From Semisulcospira habei (lineage: Eukaryota > Mollusca > Gastropoda > Semisulcospiridae), in assembly GCA_036245525.1 (NCBI GenBank), contig BTPG01000004.1, forward strand, positions 212,443,801-212,507,800: a stretch of 64,000 nt of DNA, given 5' to 3'. Each line of letters opens with the position of its first letter. The stretch's first letter is position 1. Shown here one piece after another: positions 30,864 through 42,070 of this stretch. The position numbers and the translations under genes were made by a program. Below the pieces are notes generated by a model. It was not told where the DNA came from. It worked only from the letters and a program-made list of their open reading frames with translations, and did no database searches.

Positions 30864-31235
30864 TCTCTTGATGTTGTATGTGTGTTGCTAAATGGTCTTA
30901 GGTTTATTTAACGTATTAGACCGGCTGGCGACGTACATTAAATATTCTGTTCATTTTTTTTTTCACAAGCAGTGCTGACATGTCCTGAGAAAGTCTTGTT
31001 GCTGTCGGGACGTTCAGCAATGTACAACCAATCAGGACGAAAGACAATAATAAGATAAGAAAACCATTGTCAACATAAAGATTTATTACAAGAGTGTTAT
31101 TATTTCAGTGTGTATAGCTTGTTTTTATCTGATGTACGCCTGGATCATTTTGGAAATGTCTGTAACTTTTTGTTACTATAAAGTACACTTTGCATACTAT
31201 GCATTGTTTCAAAAGTCACAGGAAGCATAAACCTT

Positions 31236-32324
31236 AGCTGAGTTGGTATACCTCGCCCTCTACCTAGTTTAAACGCACCAGCGGCGCCATTGTTGCTATT
31301 TTCGCACCAGACCGGTCGCTCGGACCGGTCATGCGCACCAGAACTGCGCGCGCAGGTTGGCTTCTGCATTTGTATTGTGGTCTCGTACGTTCACGCGGAA
31401 GATTGTGATCACCGTCGAACAAAGGTTTTACTTTTAGCCGCTCCTTTTACCTCCCCTAACAAGCCAGTTTTGTGTAGAGATGGCGGAGGCTTGTGTCATG
31501 CCCCACACCACTGAATCAAGTCCATTGTACTTGTAGTGCGCTCATCTCTCGAACTTCAACTATGACGGTGATTTCTGCCGCAAACGACGCAGATGTCGCA
31601 AAATTGAGGAAAAAAGCTATTTTTCAAATCTGCCAAATTGCGTAATGTTTCGTGGTGCTGCATAAGGATGGATGCATTATTTATAACAGTGGTTTAGGCG
31701 CCTGCCACCAATGCCAAAGGTGCGAGGTTCGAAAACGGGTTCCGGCGTCGGACTTTTCTCCTCTGGTAAGTGTCACCGTTAATTCGGGCGGACCGTCGGG
31801 GGTTCTTTCTCCGGGTACTCCGGTTCTTCCACCCCCCACCCCCACCCCCCACACTTTGGAACCGGTTTCAGGCCACTTCACAAATTTCAAATACAAGCGA
31901 TCAAAAATCTCTGTAACTTCAGTAGCTGAACTGGCCTTTCATCTGTCTTGTACTGTGTTTGTCTTAAATGGCGTAAATCCGTGTCTGTTACGTGAGTGTG
32001 CGTGTTGGGTTTCAGTTCGCGGCGCTTTGAGTCGATTCGCCCAAAAATTGAGAAAAAGCGCCTATATAATAACGGTATTATTATTATTATTGCCGGATTG
32101 CATATGGGAAAGGGTTTATTCTTTATTCAAGTTATTTTGCAGCAATCAAACGACGGTCACGTGATTCTTTCTCCGAGGTTGCCTATTACAGCTGCAGAAA
32201 GCACACGCTCTAACCCGATCGGGTGCACATGACCGGTCCGAGCGACCGGTCAGGTGCCAAAATAGCAACATTGGCACTGCTGGTGCGTTTAACCTAAGCA
32301 CAGGGCGAGGTATGACAACTCAGC
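31236..32324. mobile_element. Non-autonomous TIR element of about 1.09 kb
   Basis: Inverted ends of about 95 bp: 31236 onward (AGCTGAGTTGGTATACCTCG...AAACGCACCAG...ACCGGTCGCTCGGACCGGTC) and its inverse ending at 32324 (GAGGTATGACAACTCAGC). The palindromic GACCGGTCGCTCGGACCGGTC is present in both. No transposase frame; the interior contains a SINE (31670-32095). Confidence 0.75.
31670..32095 (+). mobile_element. tRNA-type SINE with Meta-domain-like core and LINE-like tail
   Basis: Starts with a tRNA-like head: TGGTTTAGGCGCC (A-box-like) and GTGCGAGGTTCGAAAACGGG (B box GGTTCGAnnC). The core is GTAAGTGTCACCGTTAAT...CTCCGGGTACTCCGGTTCTT. The tail TGTTGGGTTTCAGTTCGCGG...AGCGCCTATATAATAA is followed by (ATT)n. 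The tail matches the 3' end of the L2-like LINE at 50071-51130 (GCGCTATATAAATA), as expected for a SINE mobilised by that LINE. Fragments at 21400 and 36696-36950. Confidence 0.7.
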
Positions 32325-33419
32325 AAAAATGTATTGTTGCACTTGCTAGAATTCAGTATTATATTTCTCTCTCCATTTTATGAATAGGGGCACATAATTC
32401 GCTGAAACCCTTTACGTGCCGAAGGCAAGAACTAGTTTTCCTCATCACAAAGTTGTCAGAAAAAGGTTTGACTGCTCTTGATTGTTTGATTTGAAGTGTT
32501 TACAAACAATTACTGTGTTTTTATATGCATGCACCTTTGATGTGATTAATAAAGGCTGAAGTTTCAAGTGATTTCTTATGTTGTCAGTTAATTAATAAAT
32601 GTCAGTGTTCTGTTTTGTCATTTTAGTGTTAGCTTCTTCGTCTGGGTCCGTCTTTTCTTCTATCTTTTGTATTTTCCAAACTTTTTAACCCGCATCATAC
32701 TGAGGCTAAAAGCTTGAAATTTGTACACTGCCATATGCAAGCTACATTACAGTACTTAGAAATAAGGACATAGACCAATGGCTTTAGTTCAAGGGTGGTG
32801 CCAGAATAGCTTGGCGCTTAGAGGGGCCAAGCTATTTAGGCACTACCCTTGAACTATTTTAGTGACGCTTGTGTATTCCGAATGATAAGGGTTAGTATTC
32901 AAAATGCTCTGTTGCTGTTTGTCTCAAACTCCAGAGTACATAAAAAATGCCCCTTAATTTCCAGAATACATTATCTTGAATCTCACATAAATGCCATGAT
33001 AAACTGTTTTGCTTCAGAAGGACAAAACGTAGCTATGTTTAAAAGATTTCCTCTGTGAAAATCATAATCTAAAGGTTAGGTGCCAGTGTTCATTCAATTT
33101 TGCAAAATAAAATGTTAAAAATGTTAATGCATACATACAACTCCATTCTTAAATGACTGATTTGAAGCGACACCCATTTTCACTGTAATGCCAGTTTTTG
33201 TGTGAGAGACACCAACTTTATTGGTAGAAACACATTTTTTCTCCATCAAGTGGCGCAGTTTCTCGAAAATGCCGATTTTATTTTAAGTTATAGAGCTTAG
33301 TTATAAGGTGAGTTCTAAACATTCGCATCAATTCCAGAGCCGTAGAATAAATAGAAATATGGGAACCCATTCTCACATAAAATGGTAGGCGGGTAACCCA
33401 CTTTGAGGCTTTTGTCTCC
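32325..33419. other. No gene; partial palindrome at 32786-32855
   Basis: 32786-32855 (AGTTCAAGGGTGGTGCCAGA ... inverse) is the hairpin core of the TTAA MITE at 14917. The rest shows no supported frame. Confidence 0.5.
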
Positions 33420-33434
33420 ATGTGTGTTTGTGTA

Positions 33435-33469
<35 letters not shown>

Positions 33470-33696
33470 TGGTGTGTGTGTGTGTGTGTGTGTGTGTGTG
33501 ATGGTGTGTGTGTGTCTGTTCGTGATCGTGTATGTGCACATACGCACCAGTGTTTTAGTGGCTGTTTAGTTTTGTTCTTCTATTGTATTAATATTCATCT
33601 GTATATTTATGTTACCATACTTGTGTCTAGTGTAAAGCTCCTAAAGCTCCGTCAGCAGGTTAGGCGCTATATAAATATCCATTATTATTATTATTA

Positions 33697-33738
<42 letters not shown>

Positions 33739-33740
33739 CG
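33420..33740 (+). repeat. (GT)n plus L2-like LINE/SINE 3' tail
   Basis: (GT)n at 33434-33520, then a fragment ending GGTTAGGCGCTATATAAATA TCC and (ATT)n, the shared LINE/SINE tail of this genome. Confidence 0.6.
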
Positions 33741-33941
33741 TCGCCGTCATCGCTGAAATGAATTAAATTTAATATAATTAACTTATTTTCACTAAACGAC
33801 AAACATAAAATGGAACATTTTCTTTGGCTCACACAAACATAAAATACATAAGTAAGACATACAGACTAACGTAAGATAATGCTAATAATACATATTTGTT
33901 GTTGTTGTTTATGTATTTACGCAGCATTTCGCTTCATGCAG

Positions 33942-34248
33942 GACTTCTCGTAAGTGGTCGGGGCAGAGAAGTCCCTACACGCCATCCAAGCCCGTTTACT
34001 ACGACTTTGACGTCACTTCCTTCCTGCAGAGCCCTCACGTCCGCAACCAGACTCCGAAAATCATCACGTGGATGGTGAAGCCACGCTATTGGCCACCAGA
34101 ACTTCCGGAACTAGTGCGCTTGCGCGCGTGCCCGGAAATGCCTTGCCGCGTAACGGCGAACAACACATACCAAAATGAAAGTGCCGCGTTGATGTGGGCT
34201 GCACAGATGATGGAGCATGGGCCACCATTGAGAGCACACCCGGACCAG
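33942..34248 (+). CDS. Alpha-1,3-fucosyltransferase (GT10), exon 2
   Basis: The acceptor after TTCGCTTCATGCAG is the only nearby AG that keeps the frame from exon 1; AGs at 33924 and 33966 give the wrong phase. The donor is CAG|GTGAGA (34249), phase 0. It encodes TSRKWSGQRSPYTPSKPVYY, then TPKIITWMVKPRYWPPE, CPEMPCRVTANN and ESAALMWAAQMM...RAHPDQ. These match the N-terminal acceptor-binding domain of alpha-1,3-fucosyltransferases: a beta strand with a trailing Trp, paired Cys, and a 'PP.R.HPDQ' segment before the VFVFHNDEP strand. No stop or frameshift. Confidence 0.88.
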
Positions 34249-34640
34249 GTGAGATTAACCCTTTGACTGTCGGTATCTGTTACGTTTGTGGTTGTGTTAT
34301 TCTTTTGAGAGCATGTGTGTGCTAATCATAGGAAAGATCCGATATTCATTTGCGTTATTTTGGGTAAAAATTAGTACCTTTTTAGAAGGATTCATTTTCT
34401 TTTGCACGGAGAATTGCGATCGACTTCTGTTGTGTAGCTAAAGTGACGCGTCTTTTTGTTACATTGTTGCTAAGGTCCGACCTCGTTTGACCTAGAACGT
34501 TCTCGAAACTGCGCGATCATTCTAGTGACCTCAAATATGACGTCAAAATTATTGAGAACATTTCGTTACATTGTATCGAATACACCTAGAAGTTAGTCGA
34601 AAGCTGCAGTAACTTCTAGAGTTCTTCCGTTTAATGAATA
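34249..34640. other. Start of FUT intron 2; no gene seen
   Basis: AT-rich intronic sequence with no supported frame or repeat assignment. Confidence 0.5.
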
Positions 34641-35454
34641 TGTAATAGAGCGGACACAAGCAAGCACACATGCCGCGAAGGCTTGTAATGGAGGAGTCTA
34701 ACAAAGTCGCGAGGACATTTGTTTTCTTTATTCTACCTAAAACTAAAAGCAGCGTAGAGGCAATGCAGTCACCAAGTCCTCAGTCCAGTGGCCGTATTTC
34801 AGTCTCTCTCAGTTTACCCAAACAAAATGGCTTCAACAAACGAAGGTTCAAAACTCCAACTGGTCATCAAGTAATCTGATTGGTTGAACTAATTATAAGC
34901 AGTGCCCCCTGCTGACCCCCTAAGCTAGTCAGCAGAAGTCAAGGGGAAATAATCTAGCAGTAATCCTAGATTGCTTCCCTTAGGCAGTAAAGACTAGTAC
35001 ACACATATGATGAACACTTATCAAACGCAAAAGAATAAATAAATACAAGAATAAACAAACACAGTGACCAAAAGACCACATCATCACACCCTCGCAGCTT
35101 CATTTCAATCCAGCGTCCTCGCTGGTTGGTACGATCTGCAAAAGCATGGGGGCAATCTAACAATGCACAAACAAACTAACAGTACATGATAAACAAAACC
35201 AAACACTCGACTTCAGTACAAAAACCACTAAAACATAAAATGTCAACACACCCACAAAGTCATTCTATCAAGCAAACTTCATAAACACACCACTCACGTA
35301 TAGGTTAAGACATATCAACTTTAAACGCAAATAAACAACATAACATTCAGTTCTGCGACAAAGAGCATCGCCCAAAAAGTTCTTCAGATACAAATGTTGT
35401 CGCACGGGAATCTAATCCACACCTGGCATGAAGCACCAAAACCAGCACACATGG

Positions 35455-36289
35455 TCAACACAGCTGTACAGTATAGTACATCATCATCATTTGCCAGCAC
35501 CACTGCAACATTGTCATGAGATGGAAGAGAAAAGATGGCGGCAGCGATAGTCCCATGCCAGCTGGAGGTGTAAGGAAACCAGTGTGCCGCTGAAACTCCT
35601 GTCGTCGCTGGCCACTCGGACAGTTAGCACGTCGATGACCGTTCTCATTGCAAGCCCAGCAAACAAGAGTGGGTCTAGCTTCTTTGAGGTGACTGCTGCA
35701 ACTGCACAGGCTCAGCCACCTGCACCTCGGCATCTTGAACTATGGGGTCCACGGTCTCTCGGACTGGAGGGCACTGAGGCGGCGTGGAAGACGCAGGGAC
35801 AGTGACCTCCTCCTGTGTATAGAGGACCACCAAGTCTCCATCCTCCTCCTCGGTCACTGGGGCTGATGAGGGTGCCTGACCTTCGGACTGGTGCACTGCT
35901 GGAAGCTCTTGCGTACTGCCTGGCATCCGTTGGTACCCGAGGAAGTGGTCACGCAGGAAGGTCAAGATGGACTCAGCAATGTAGTCCTCATCTGGAAGAT
36001 GTTCCACCCACCTCTTGAACTTCTTCAGGGCTCTCCCCTCCAGTGCCAGCGCAACCCATTTTGCCAGTTCCAACTGCCCAAGCTTCTGGCCGTAGAGGGC
36101 TTTGAGGCAAGCGATCTTACGTTCTGCCTCCTCGATAAATACTTCGACAGGACAGCCCTCATAGCGCAGTCCCTCAAACGTTGGCAGAGCTGGGAAGGAG
36201 ATAACCTGCCCGCTGGTGCTGTGAGGGCCCACGAAGATCGCATTGTTGGCCAGGGGGTACTCGCTTGCTGGTGGATACTTGGTTGCCAT
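35455..36289 (-). pseudogene. Gag-like ORF with CCHC zinc knuckle (frameshifted)
   Basis: ATG 36289 (MATKYPPASEYPLANN) opens 204 codons with a capsid-like helical region (FPALPTFEGLRYEGCPVEVF; ELAKWVALALEGRALKKFKR) and an acidic/Pro C-terminus, ending at 35675. A zinc knuckle C-x2-C-x4-H-x4-C (CWACNENGHRRANC) lies near 35640 in another frame (35455-35733), so a frameshift separates it from the main ORF. Typical of Ty3/gypsy-type Gag. No pol sequence follows. Confidence 0.65.
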
Positions 36290-36695
36290 GCTGCCGTTGG
36301 TTCAGTTGAGATGTTAGCACGCCCTCTACGCTGCTTTTGGTGGTAGATGTTGACTCCTCCGCCTCCGCGATCCTGTCGGCGACGCCAAGTTGTACTGGAG
36401 CGGACACAGACAAGCACACAGGCCGCGATGGCTTGTAATGGAGGAGTCTAACAAAGTCGCGAGGACATTTGTTTTCTTTATTCCACCTAAAACTAAAAGC
36501 AGCGTAGAGGCAAAGCAATCAGTCACCAAGTCCTCAGTCCAGTTGCCGTATTTCAGTCTCTCTCAGTTTACCCAAACAAAATGGCTTGGTCAAACGAATT
36601 TTCAAAACTCCCACTGGTCATCAAGTAATCTGATTGGTTGAACTAATTATAAGCAGTGCCCCCTGCTGACCCCCTAAGCTAGTCAGCAGAAGTCA

Positions 36696-36950
36696 CTTTG
36701 GTATCAGTTTCAGCCAACTTAATAAAAAAATTCAAATACAAAACGATTTCCAAATACCGTCAGTAGCTCGCTTGAGCTTGCCCTTAGCACCACGTGAATG
36801 TTCTGTGTTTACGTACAGTGTGTAAGTGAATGCGTGTGATTCACGTGAGAGTGCTTGTTGGGTTCAGTTCGCGGCTACATTCTGCGCATTGAGTTATATT
36901 ATGAATATGAGAAATGCGCCATATAAATACCATGTAATAATAATAATAAG
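36696..36950 (+). mobile_element. SINE fragment inserted in the LTR
   Basis: Ends with GTTGGGTTCAGTTCGCGGC...AAATGCGCCATATAAATACC ATG and (TAA)n. Absent from the other LTR, which gives the pre-insertion sequence. Same family as 31670-32095, without its tRNA head. Confidence 0.7.
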
Positions 36951-37089
36951 AGGAAATAATCTAGCAGTAATGCTAGATTGCTTCCCTTAGACAGTAACGA
37001 CTAGTGCACACATAACACTTATAAAACGCAAAAGAATAAATAAATACATGAATAAACAAACACAGTGACCAAAAGACCACATCATCACA

Positions 37090-37475
37090 ATTATTAATGA
37101 GTTTTTGGTTACGTTTTCATTTATAATTGGTTGTGTTGGGTGAATTTGCTGGATTGTTCTGGAAATCTGTAATAGTATAAAAGACGGTGTTAGGAAATAT
37201 GCGTGTACATTGAACAAGAGACGCAGTGTGTCAAAAGTGTGGATGCTTTGTAGAGGAGACAGTGTATCAGTGTTGATGCATTAAATTTTGTGGATGCATT
37301 GTGCGGAGATCGCATCGCATTAATAAAATATTGCTGGAACTGTTACTCTAGTGTGGTCTACAACCTTGTTCCACGTGTAACGATTTGCAGCTGAGTGAAA
37401 TTTCTTTATAAGAACCCTACGTGCGTGCGTCTTGTGTGATTGCATCACACTACGAATACGACTACCACGTTACAG
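37090..37475. other. Possible solo LTR (weak)
   Basis: TATAAAAGAC (about 37176), AATAAAATATTGC (about 37323) and GTGTGGTCTACAACCTTGTTCC (about 37350-37372) are in promoter/polyadenylation order as in an LTR, but no second copy or clear ends are visible. Confidence 0.3.
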
Positions 37476-37660
37476 TAGCTGTTTTTGTCGAGGCAATTTC
37501 TTCCAGGAATCGACTCGACAAAAACCGCCACTGACAGACAAAGGGTTCACCATTTCACCGCCGGGACATCGCGAACACGCCATACTTCCGCAGGAGGCAT
37601 AGACCCTAATGAGCCCCTGCACTCGTGGGCTCTGGAGGGTCTGTGTCCCTTCATTCACAA
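37476..37660. repeat. Two foldback fragments
   Basis: 37476-37530 (GTTTTTGTCGAGGCAATTTC ... inverse CGACAAAAACC) belongs to the TTTTGTCGCGATGATTCCTG family. 37585-37660 (AGGCATAGACCCTAATGAGC...) belongs to the GGCATAGATCCTCATGAGC family. Confidence 0.5.
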
Positions 37661-37989
37661 TAGCTATGATCCCCGTGACAGTGAAAGGATTAAACATGTT
37701 GCAAAATACTCAGTTATGAGTACAACATAATAGTCAAACTGACACAGATATTCAAAAGAAGCGATAGAACATTTTAAATAGGTTTTGGATGTGTCCTGTT
37801 TGTAATACCGTTTAATGTAATTTGTATATTAAAAATAAAAATACTTTATTATCTCCAAAAGAGAAATTCGTCTCGCCACCTCAGGTGCAACTCGCAATCA
37901 CACACACTCACACAACAGTTTACAAACAAATATGGACAATAACATAGCTACAAAATGGACAATAATTCGGGACGGGTGAAGCCCGTCGC

Positions 37990-38070
<81 letters not shown>

Positions 38071-38098
38071 TTACTACTACTACTACTACTACTTGTAT
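37990..38098. repeat. (CTA)n microsatellite
   Basis: About 105 bp of CTA/ACT repeats followed by (GAT)n. The poly-Tyr and poly-Val frames across it are artefacts. Confidence 0.95.
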
Positions 38099-38384
38099 AC
38101 TGATGATGATGATGACGATGGTGATACAAATAAGAACTATAGCACTCCGTATTACACCCTTCCCCACAGAAGAGAGTGCGCGGATCGCTTTAAAAAACAA
38201 GACGACATAAGCGTTTCGATGGCTAAGGGTTTGTCTGGGCTAATGCTAAACCGGAAGCGATACCAGGAAAAAGAGTTAACCAGCATTGTACCTCTAGAAC
38301 GTTTGAGTGATTATTAAATATTATTTTGAAAAAAATATATTTTCATGTTTTTGGGATTAATTTCACAAATTATATAATTATACA

Positions 38385-39220
38385 ATTGAATTTTTTTTTT
38401 ACGAAAAAAATTATATTCTCATTAATAATCGCATGATTTTTCGTATACGGTATTTACATAGGCCTACAGTTTGTCTCGGCTGTCGGCTACGATTAGGTCA
38501 ATTGTGACCTGGATGCCCTAGGTGTGAAAATCAAACAATGTTCTGCACCACTGTTTAGGAGTCATTTGTAAAACAGTTATCATAACTTTAATTTTTCTTT
38601 TACGAAAAAAAGCTATCTTCTGCATGATGTTTCATAAACAGTGTTTGCATAAGCCTGCTGTTTTGTCCCGGCCCTGGGGTAGGATTAAGTCAGATTGTGA
38701 CCTGTAAGCCCTAGGCGTGAAAATCAGCAAGAAAATTGCAAAGTTGATTCTCTGATAGGTCAAATGTTAGTACTGCGATGAGTGACGTATAGCATCGAGT
38801 CGTCACAATGAACACAACGTCGTGGGACTAATGAAGCTTGACGTCATTTCGCTGCTCCTGTTATTCTTCTTCTTCAGAATAGCTATGCTACGCCAGGCCA
38901 CGGAGCTTACCGGCGATCCCTGTGTCCGTCTTTATTTCTGTGTGCCAGCGTGTGTAGATCAGAAGGTGGGTTAGAGTAGAAGGAGATGGATTCCTGTCGC
39001 TACACAAGCCCACATAGCGTACTAATGGCAGGAAGAGCCGTGTGTCTGTCTTTATTTGTGTGCGCCGACGTGTGTGTTGATCAGAGGTTGGCCGGAGAGG
39101 AATGAAATGGATCATCATAATAAGCCTAAAAATATGAACAACCCTGAATGTTCCTAAAAGATAAACGCATCTGAGCTATTAAACAATACGGCAGACTTTG
39201 GGATGAAATCCTCATCTTGT
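38385..39220. repeat. Left internal inverted arm with tandem subrepeats
   Basis: Inverse of 40848-41725, diverged by scattered substitutions and small indels. Within the arm a unit of about 210 bp is repeated twice (ACGAAAAAAATTATATTCTC..AATCGCATGATTTTTCG and ACGAAAAAAAGCTATCTTCT), as is a unit containing GTCTTTATTTxTGTGTGCCAGCGTGTGT. Confidence 0.8.
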
Positions 39221-40847
39221 TTCGATTCTCGTGATCCGTGAAGGAAAGGGTCGTCGTAAGACATGAAAGCCCAAAGTGATCCGTGGAAACATAATGGCGT
39301 TTTCGTGAAACGTGAAAGTCTGTTGTCAGACTGTAAATTTTTGTCATCCTCGTGATCCACGCAAGAAGGGGTCGTCGTGAAACGTGAAAGCCCAAATAAG
39401 ACTTTCGTGATCCGTTAAAACGTCCTGCCTATTTTGTCAAACGACGTGAAAGATAATTGTTAGAATTACATTTTATTCATAAATCTCATTCTACCCCCCC
39501 CCCCTTCCCATCCCATCCCCACCCACCAACCAACCCTCTGTCGTTTTATTTTCCGGCGAAAATGCTATTGTGAGCAATGCTATTGTGAAAGCACTGCACC
39601 AGCATTACAAAATTCCCTCCTCCCGCCTCCACCCCCCCCCCCTCGATTGTTAGACTTTCCGGTCAGTGAAAGATGTCATGCACGCCTTACCTTCTCCCTT
39701 TTTCGTCCCTTTCCATCGTTAAACGGGATTGCTTTAAAAAAAGAAAAAGGTATTTGTGAACTGTGAATCGCAAAATAAAATGTAGTCGTGAACCCGTGAT
39801 GGTAGCACCCCCCACCCACCCACCCAGCCCACCGCCCCCCCCCCTCCCCCGTCACTCCCCACCTCCACCAAGTCCCCTCACACTAATTCTCTTGGAGGCG
39901 TGTACACTTCATACCTTTCCGCCACCCCTCCCCTACCCCTCGATCTTGACGTCACTGCTGTTCATCGTTTAACTACTTTGAAATGTGGCTGTGATAAATG
40001 GAGTCTAAAACAGAATATACCAAACGTACCTCCCCTCATCAATAGTGACGTTTCTTTTGCAAAGAACGACTCCCAACAACGAATGAGTTAGTTAGTTAGT
40101 TAGTTATTGGGGTTTAACGCCGAGCAGGCGACTAAGGCCATATCACGGCGGAACACCAAACGAGAGCAAAATCACGGCGGAGGGGGGGGGGGGGGGCAGG
40201 GGGGGGGGGGGAGAGGGGAAAGCTTATACCATGAGCATAGACACCGGGCGCATGAGGATCTATGCCTCTTGGAAATGTTTTGTAGTGGTGTCTATGCTTA
40301 TAGAGGAATCTGGTAATCCGACGCAGCCTCGCTTTCCTTCCTTGTTTGAATGGGAATCGTTCTTTACAAATGAAACCTCACTAATATGATGTGATAGCGA
40401 TCGCGAGCGTGGTCTGTTCATTAATTTTGTTTTCGACTTTGAATAGTGTGATTGTTACTGAACAATTACAAAAAGTAAAATAATTCTGAAAAAAAATTCC
40501 CTAATTTAAAATGTAGGCCTAAACCCAGCAATTGAAATGAAAAAAAATCATGGTGCTGGTGAAGTTTCGCTTGATACGAACGACTACCAACAACGAACGA
40601 GTGTGAACGAGTCATGTACCATAAGCACAGACAACACTCCAAACATCCCTAAGAGAAATAGATTCTCATGAGGTCGGAGGGCTCATGAGGATCTATGTCT
40701 CTTGGTGATGTTAGTAGTGCTTTCTATGCATATGGAACAAGCTCATGATGCGCTTTGATTTCGTTTGATGCTAGGAGTAGTTCGTTGCAAACGAAACTTC
40801 ACTATTATTGCAGCTAATATGACTGTCGCCTACACCGAAAAAAATAA
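39221..40847. other. Centre of the 5-kb transposon; no gene
   Basis: C-rich and G-rich homopolymer stretches (39494-39506, 39630-39643, 39834-39850, 40180-40213) and two degraded GGCATAGATCCTCATGAG palindromes (40230-40272, 40650-40702). No credible frame. Confidence 0.5.
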
Positions 40848-41725
40848 CAAAATGAGGATTTCATCCCAAAGTCTACCGTATTGTTTGGAGCTCAGATGCG
40901 TTTATCTCATAGGAACATTCAGAGTTGTTCATATTTTAGGCTTATAATGATGATCCATTTCACTCCTCTCTCTAAGTCAACCTCTGATCAACACACACGT
41001 CGGCGCACACACAAAAAGACGGTCTCACGGCGCGTCCCGCCATTGGTACGGTCTGTGGGCTCGTGTAGCGACAGGAATCCATCTCCTAATCTAACCCATG
41101 ATCCACCTACACTGGCACACATAAATAAAGACGGACACACAGCGATTCTCGCCATTCGTAAGGTCTGTGGTCTAGCCGCATAGCCATTCAAGAAGAATAA
41201 TAGCACGAGCAGCGAAATGACGTCACTTCAAGCTTCGTCATGGTTTCATTAGTCCCGCGACGCCGTGTTCATAGTGACGACTCGATGTTATACGTCACTC
41301 ATCGCAGTACTAACATTTGACCTATCAGAGGATCAACTGTGCAATTTTCTTGCTGATTTTCACGCCTAGATCTTACAGGTCATAATTTGACCTAATCCTC
41401 CCCTAGGGCCGAGACAAATAGCAGGCTTATGAAAACACTGTTTATGAAAAATCATGCGGGTATTAATGAGAAGATAGTTTTTTTTTTCGTAAAAGAAGAA
41501 TAAAGTTGTTAGCTGTTTTACAAATGACTCCGAAAAAGTGGTGCAGATAATTGTCTGATTTCCATATGTAGGGCATACAGGTCACAACTGACCTAATCGT
41601 ACCCGTCATTCGAGACAAACTGTAGGCTTATGACTATGTAAATACCGCATATGAAAAATCATGCGATTATTAATGAGAAGATTGTGTTTATTTTTTTTCG
41701 TAAAAAAGATTAAATTGTTTTAAAG
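40848..41725. repeat. Right internal inverted arm
   Basis: Inverted counterpart of 38385-39220 with the same two internal tandem units. Confidence 0.8.
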
Positions 41726-41744
41726 TTATATTGCCCAGGATCAA

Positions 41745-42070
41745 GCATCTCAACACAGTCAGAAAACTATCTGCAACAGATACTGCTGATAGTATGTGTA
41801 TGGATCCTTTGTGTACTGTCTTATAGCTTTATGATGTTACAATGCCAAATGTCGAAATTCATCATTTGGAGGGTGTATTGTTTTTGTACCCAAGTCGCGG
41901 ATTTATCGTCTGTATCGGCCTTGTTTTGAATCAATATGCACATTTATGAGCCTACGTCACAAGACAGTACCCGGCCGACTATCAGTGTATCCCAATACTG
42001 CAGGCCACGAGGTCATCGGTGTGGTGTACACACGTGTCAGTGTACACGTGTACTGATGTTCTCCGGCATC
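41745..42070 (+). repeat. Dispersed repeat, copy 1 (second copy 47095-47420)
   Basis: CAAGCATCTCAACACAGTCA...GATACTGCTGATAGTATGTG...TGTCGAAATTCATCATTTGG...CACACGTGTCAGTGTACACG. A direct copy of about 330 bp lies at 47095-47420 in FUT intron 3. No protein family is recognised. Confidence 0.65.

Larger units (their letters stand above)
26312..31032. mobile_element. Long-inverted-repeat DNA transposon (degenerate), in FUT intron 1
   Basis: The left arm of about 394 bp, 26312-26705 (TGATTGTACATTGCTTAACG ... CCAGGGCAGTCCCGGGTGGG), is inverted at 30330-30513 plus 30864-31032 (GCAATGTACAACCAATCA end). The right arm is split by a 350-bp insertion (30514-30863). The interior carries a broken multi-exon gene (26945-30042). 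A direct repeat of about 120 bp just outside and inside the right arm (30163-30300 and 31034-31155) shows a later rearrangement, so the exact right end is uncertain. Confidence 0.65.
34641..37089 (-). mobile_element. Gag-only LTR retrotransposon (TR-GAG-like), minus strand
   Basis: Direct LTRs are 34641-35088 (448 bp) and 36391-37089. The second is interrupted by a SINE at about 36696-36950, giving the same LTR length once removed. On the minus strand the LTR starts TGTGATGATG and ends TACA. The sequence after the 5' LTR is ACTTGGCGTCGCCGACAGG (primer-binding-like TGGCG...), and a short purine-rich stretch (GCGAGGG) precedes the 3' LTR. The interior is only about 1.3 kb with a gag-like ORF and no protease, RT or integrase. 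No clear target duplication. Confidence 0.75.

Noticed and set aside
33925..33941. Alternative acceptor at 33924 for FUT exon 2
   Set aside because: It gives the wrong phase with exon 1; only the AG at 33940-33941 preserves the frame into TPKIITWMVKPRYW.
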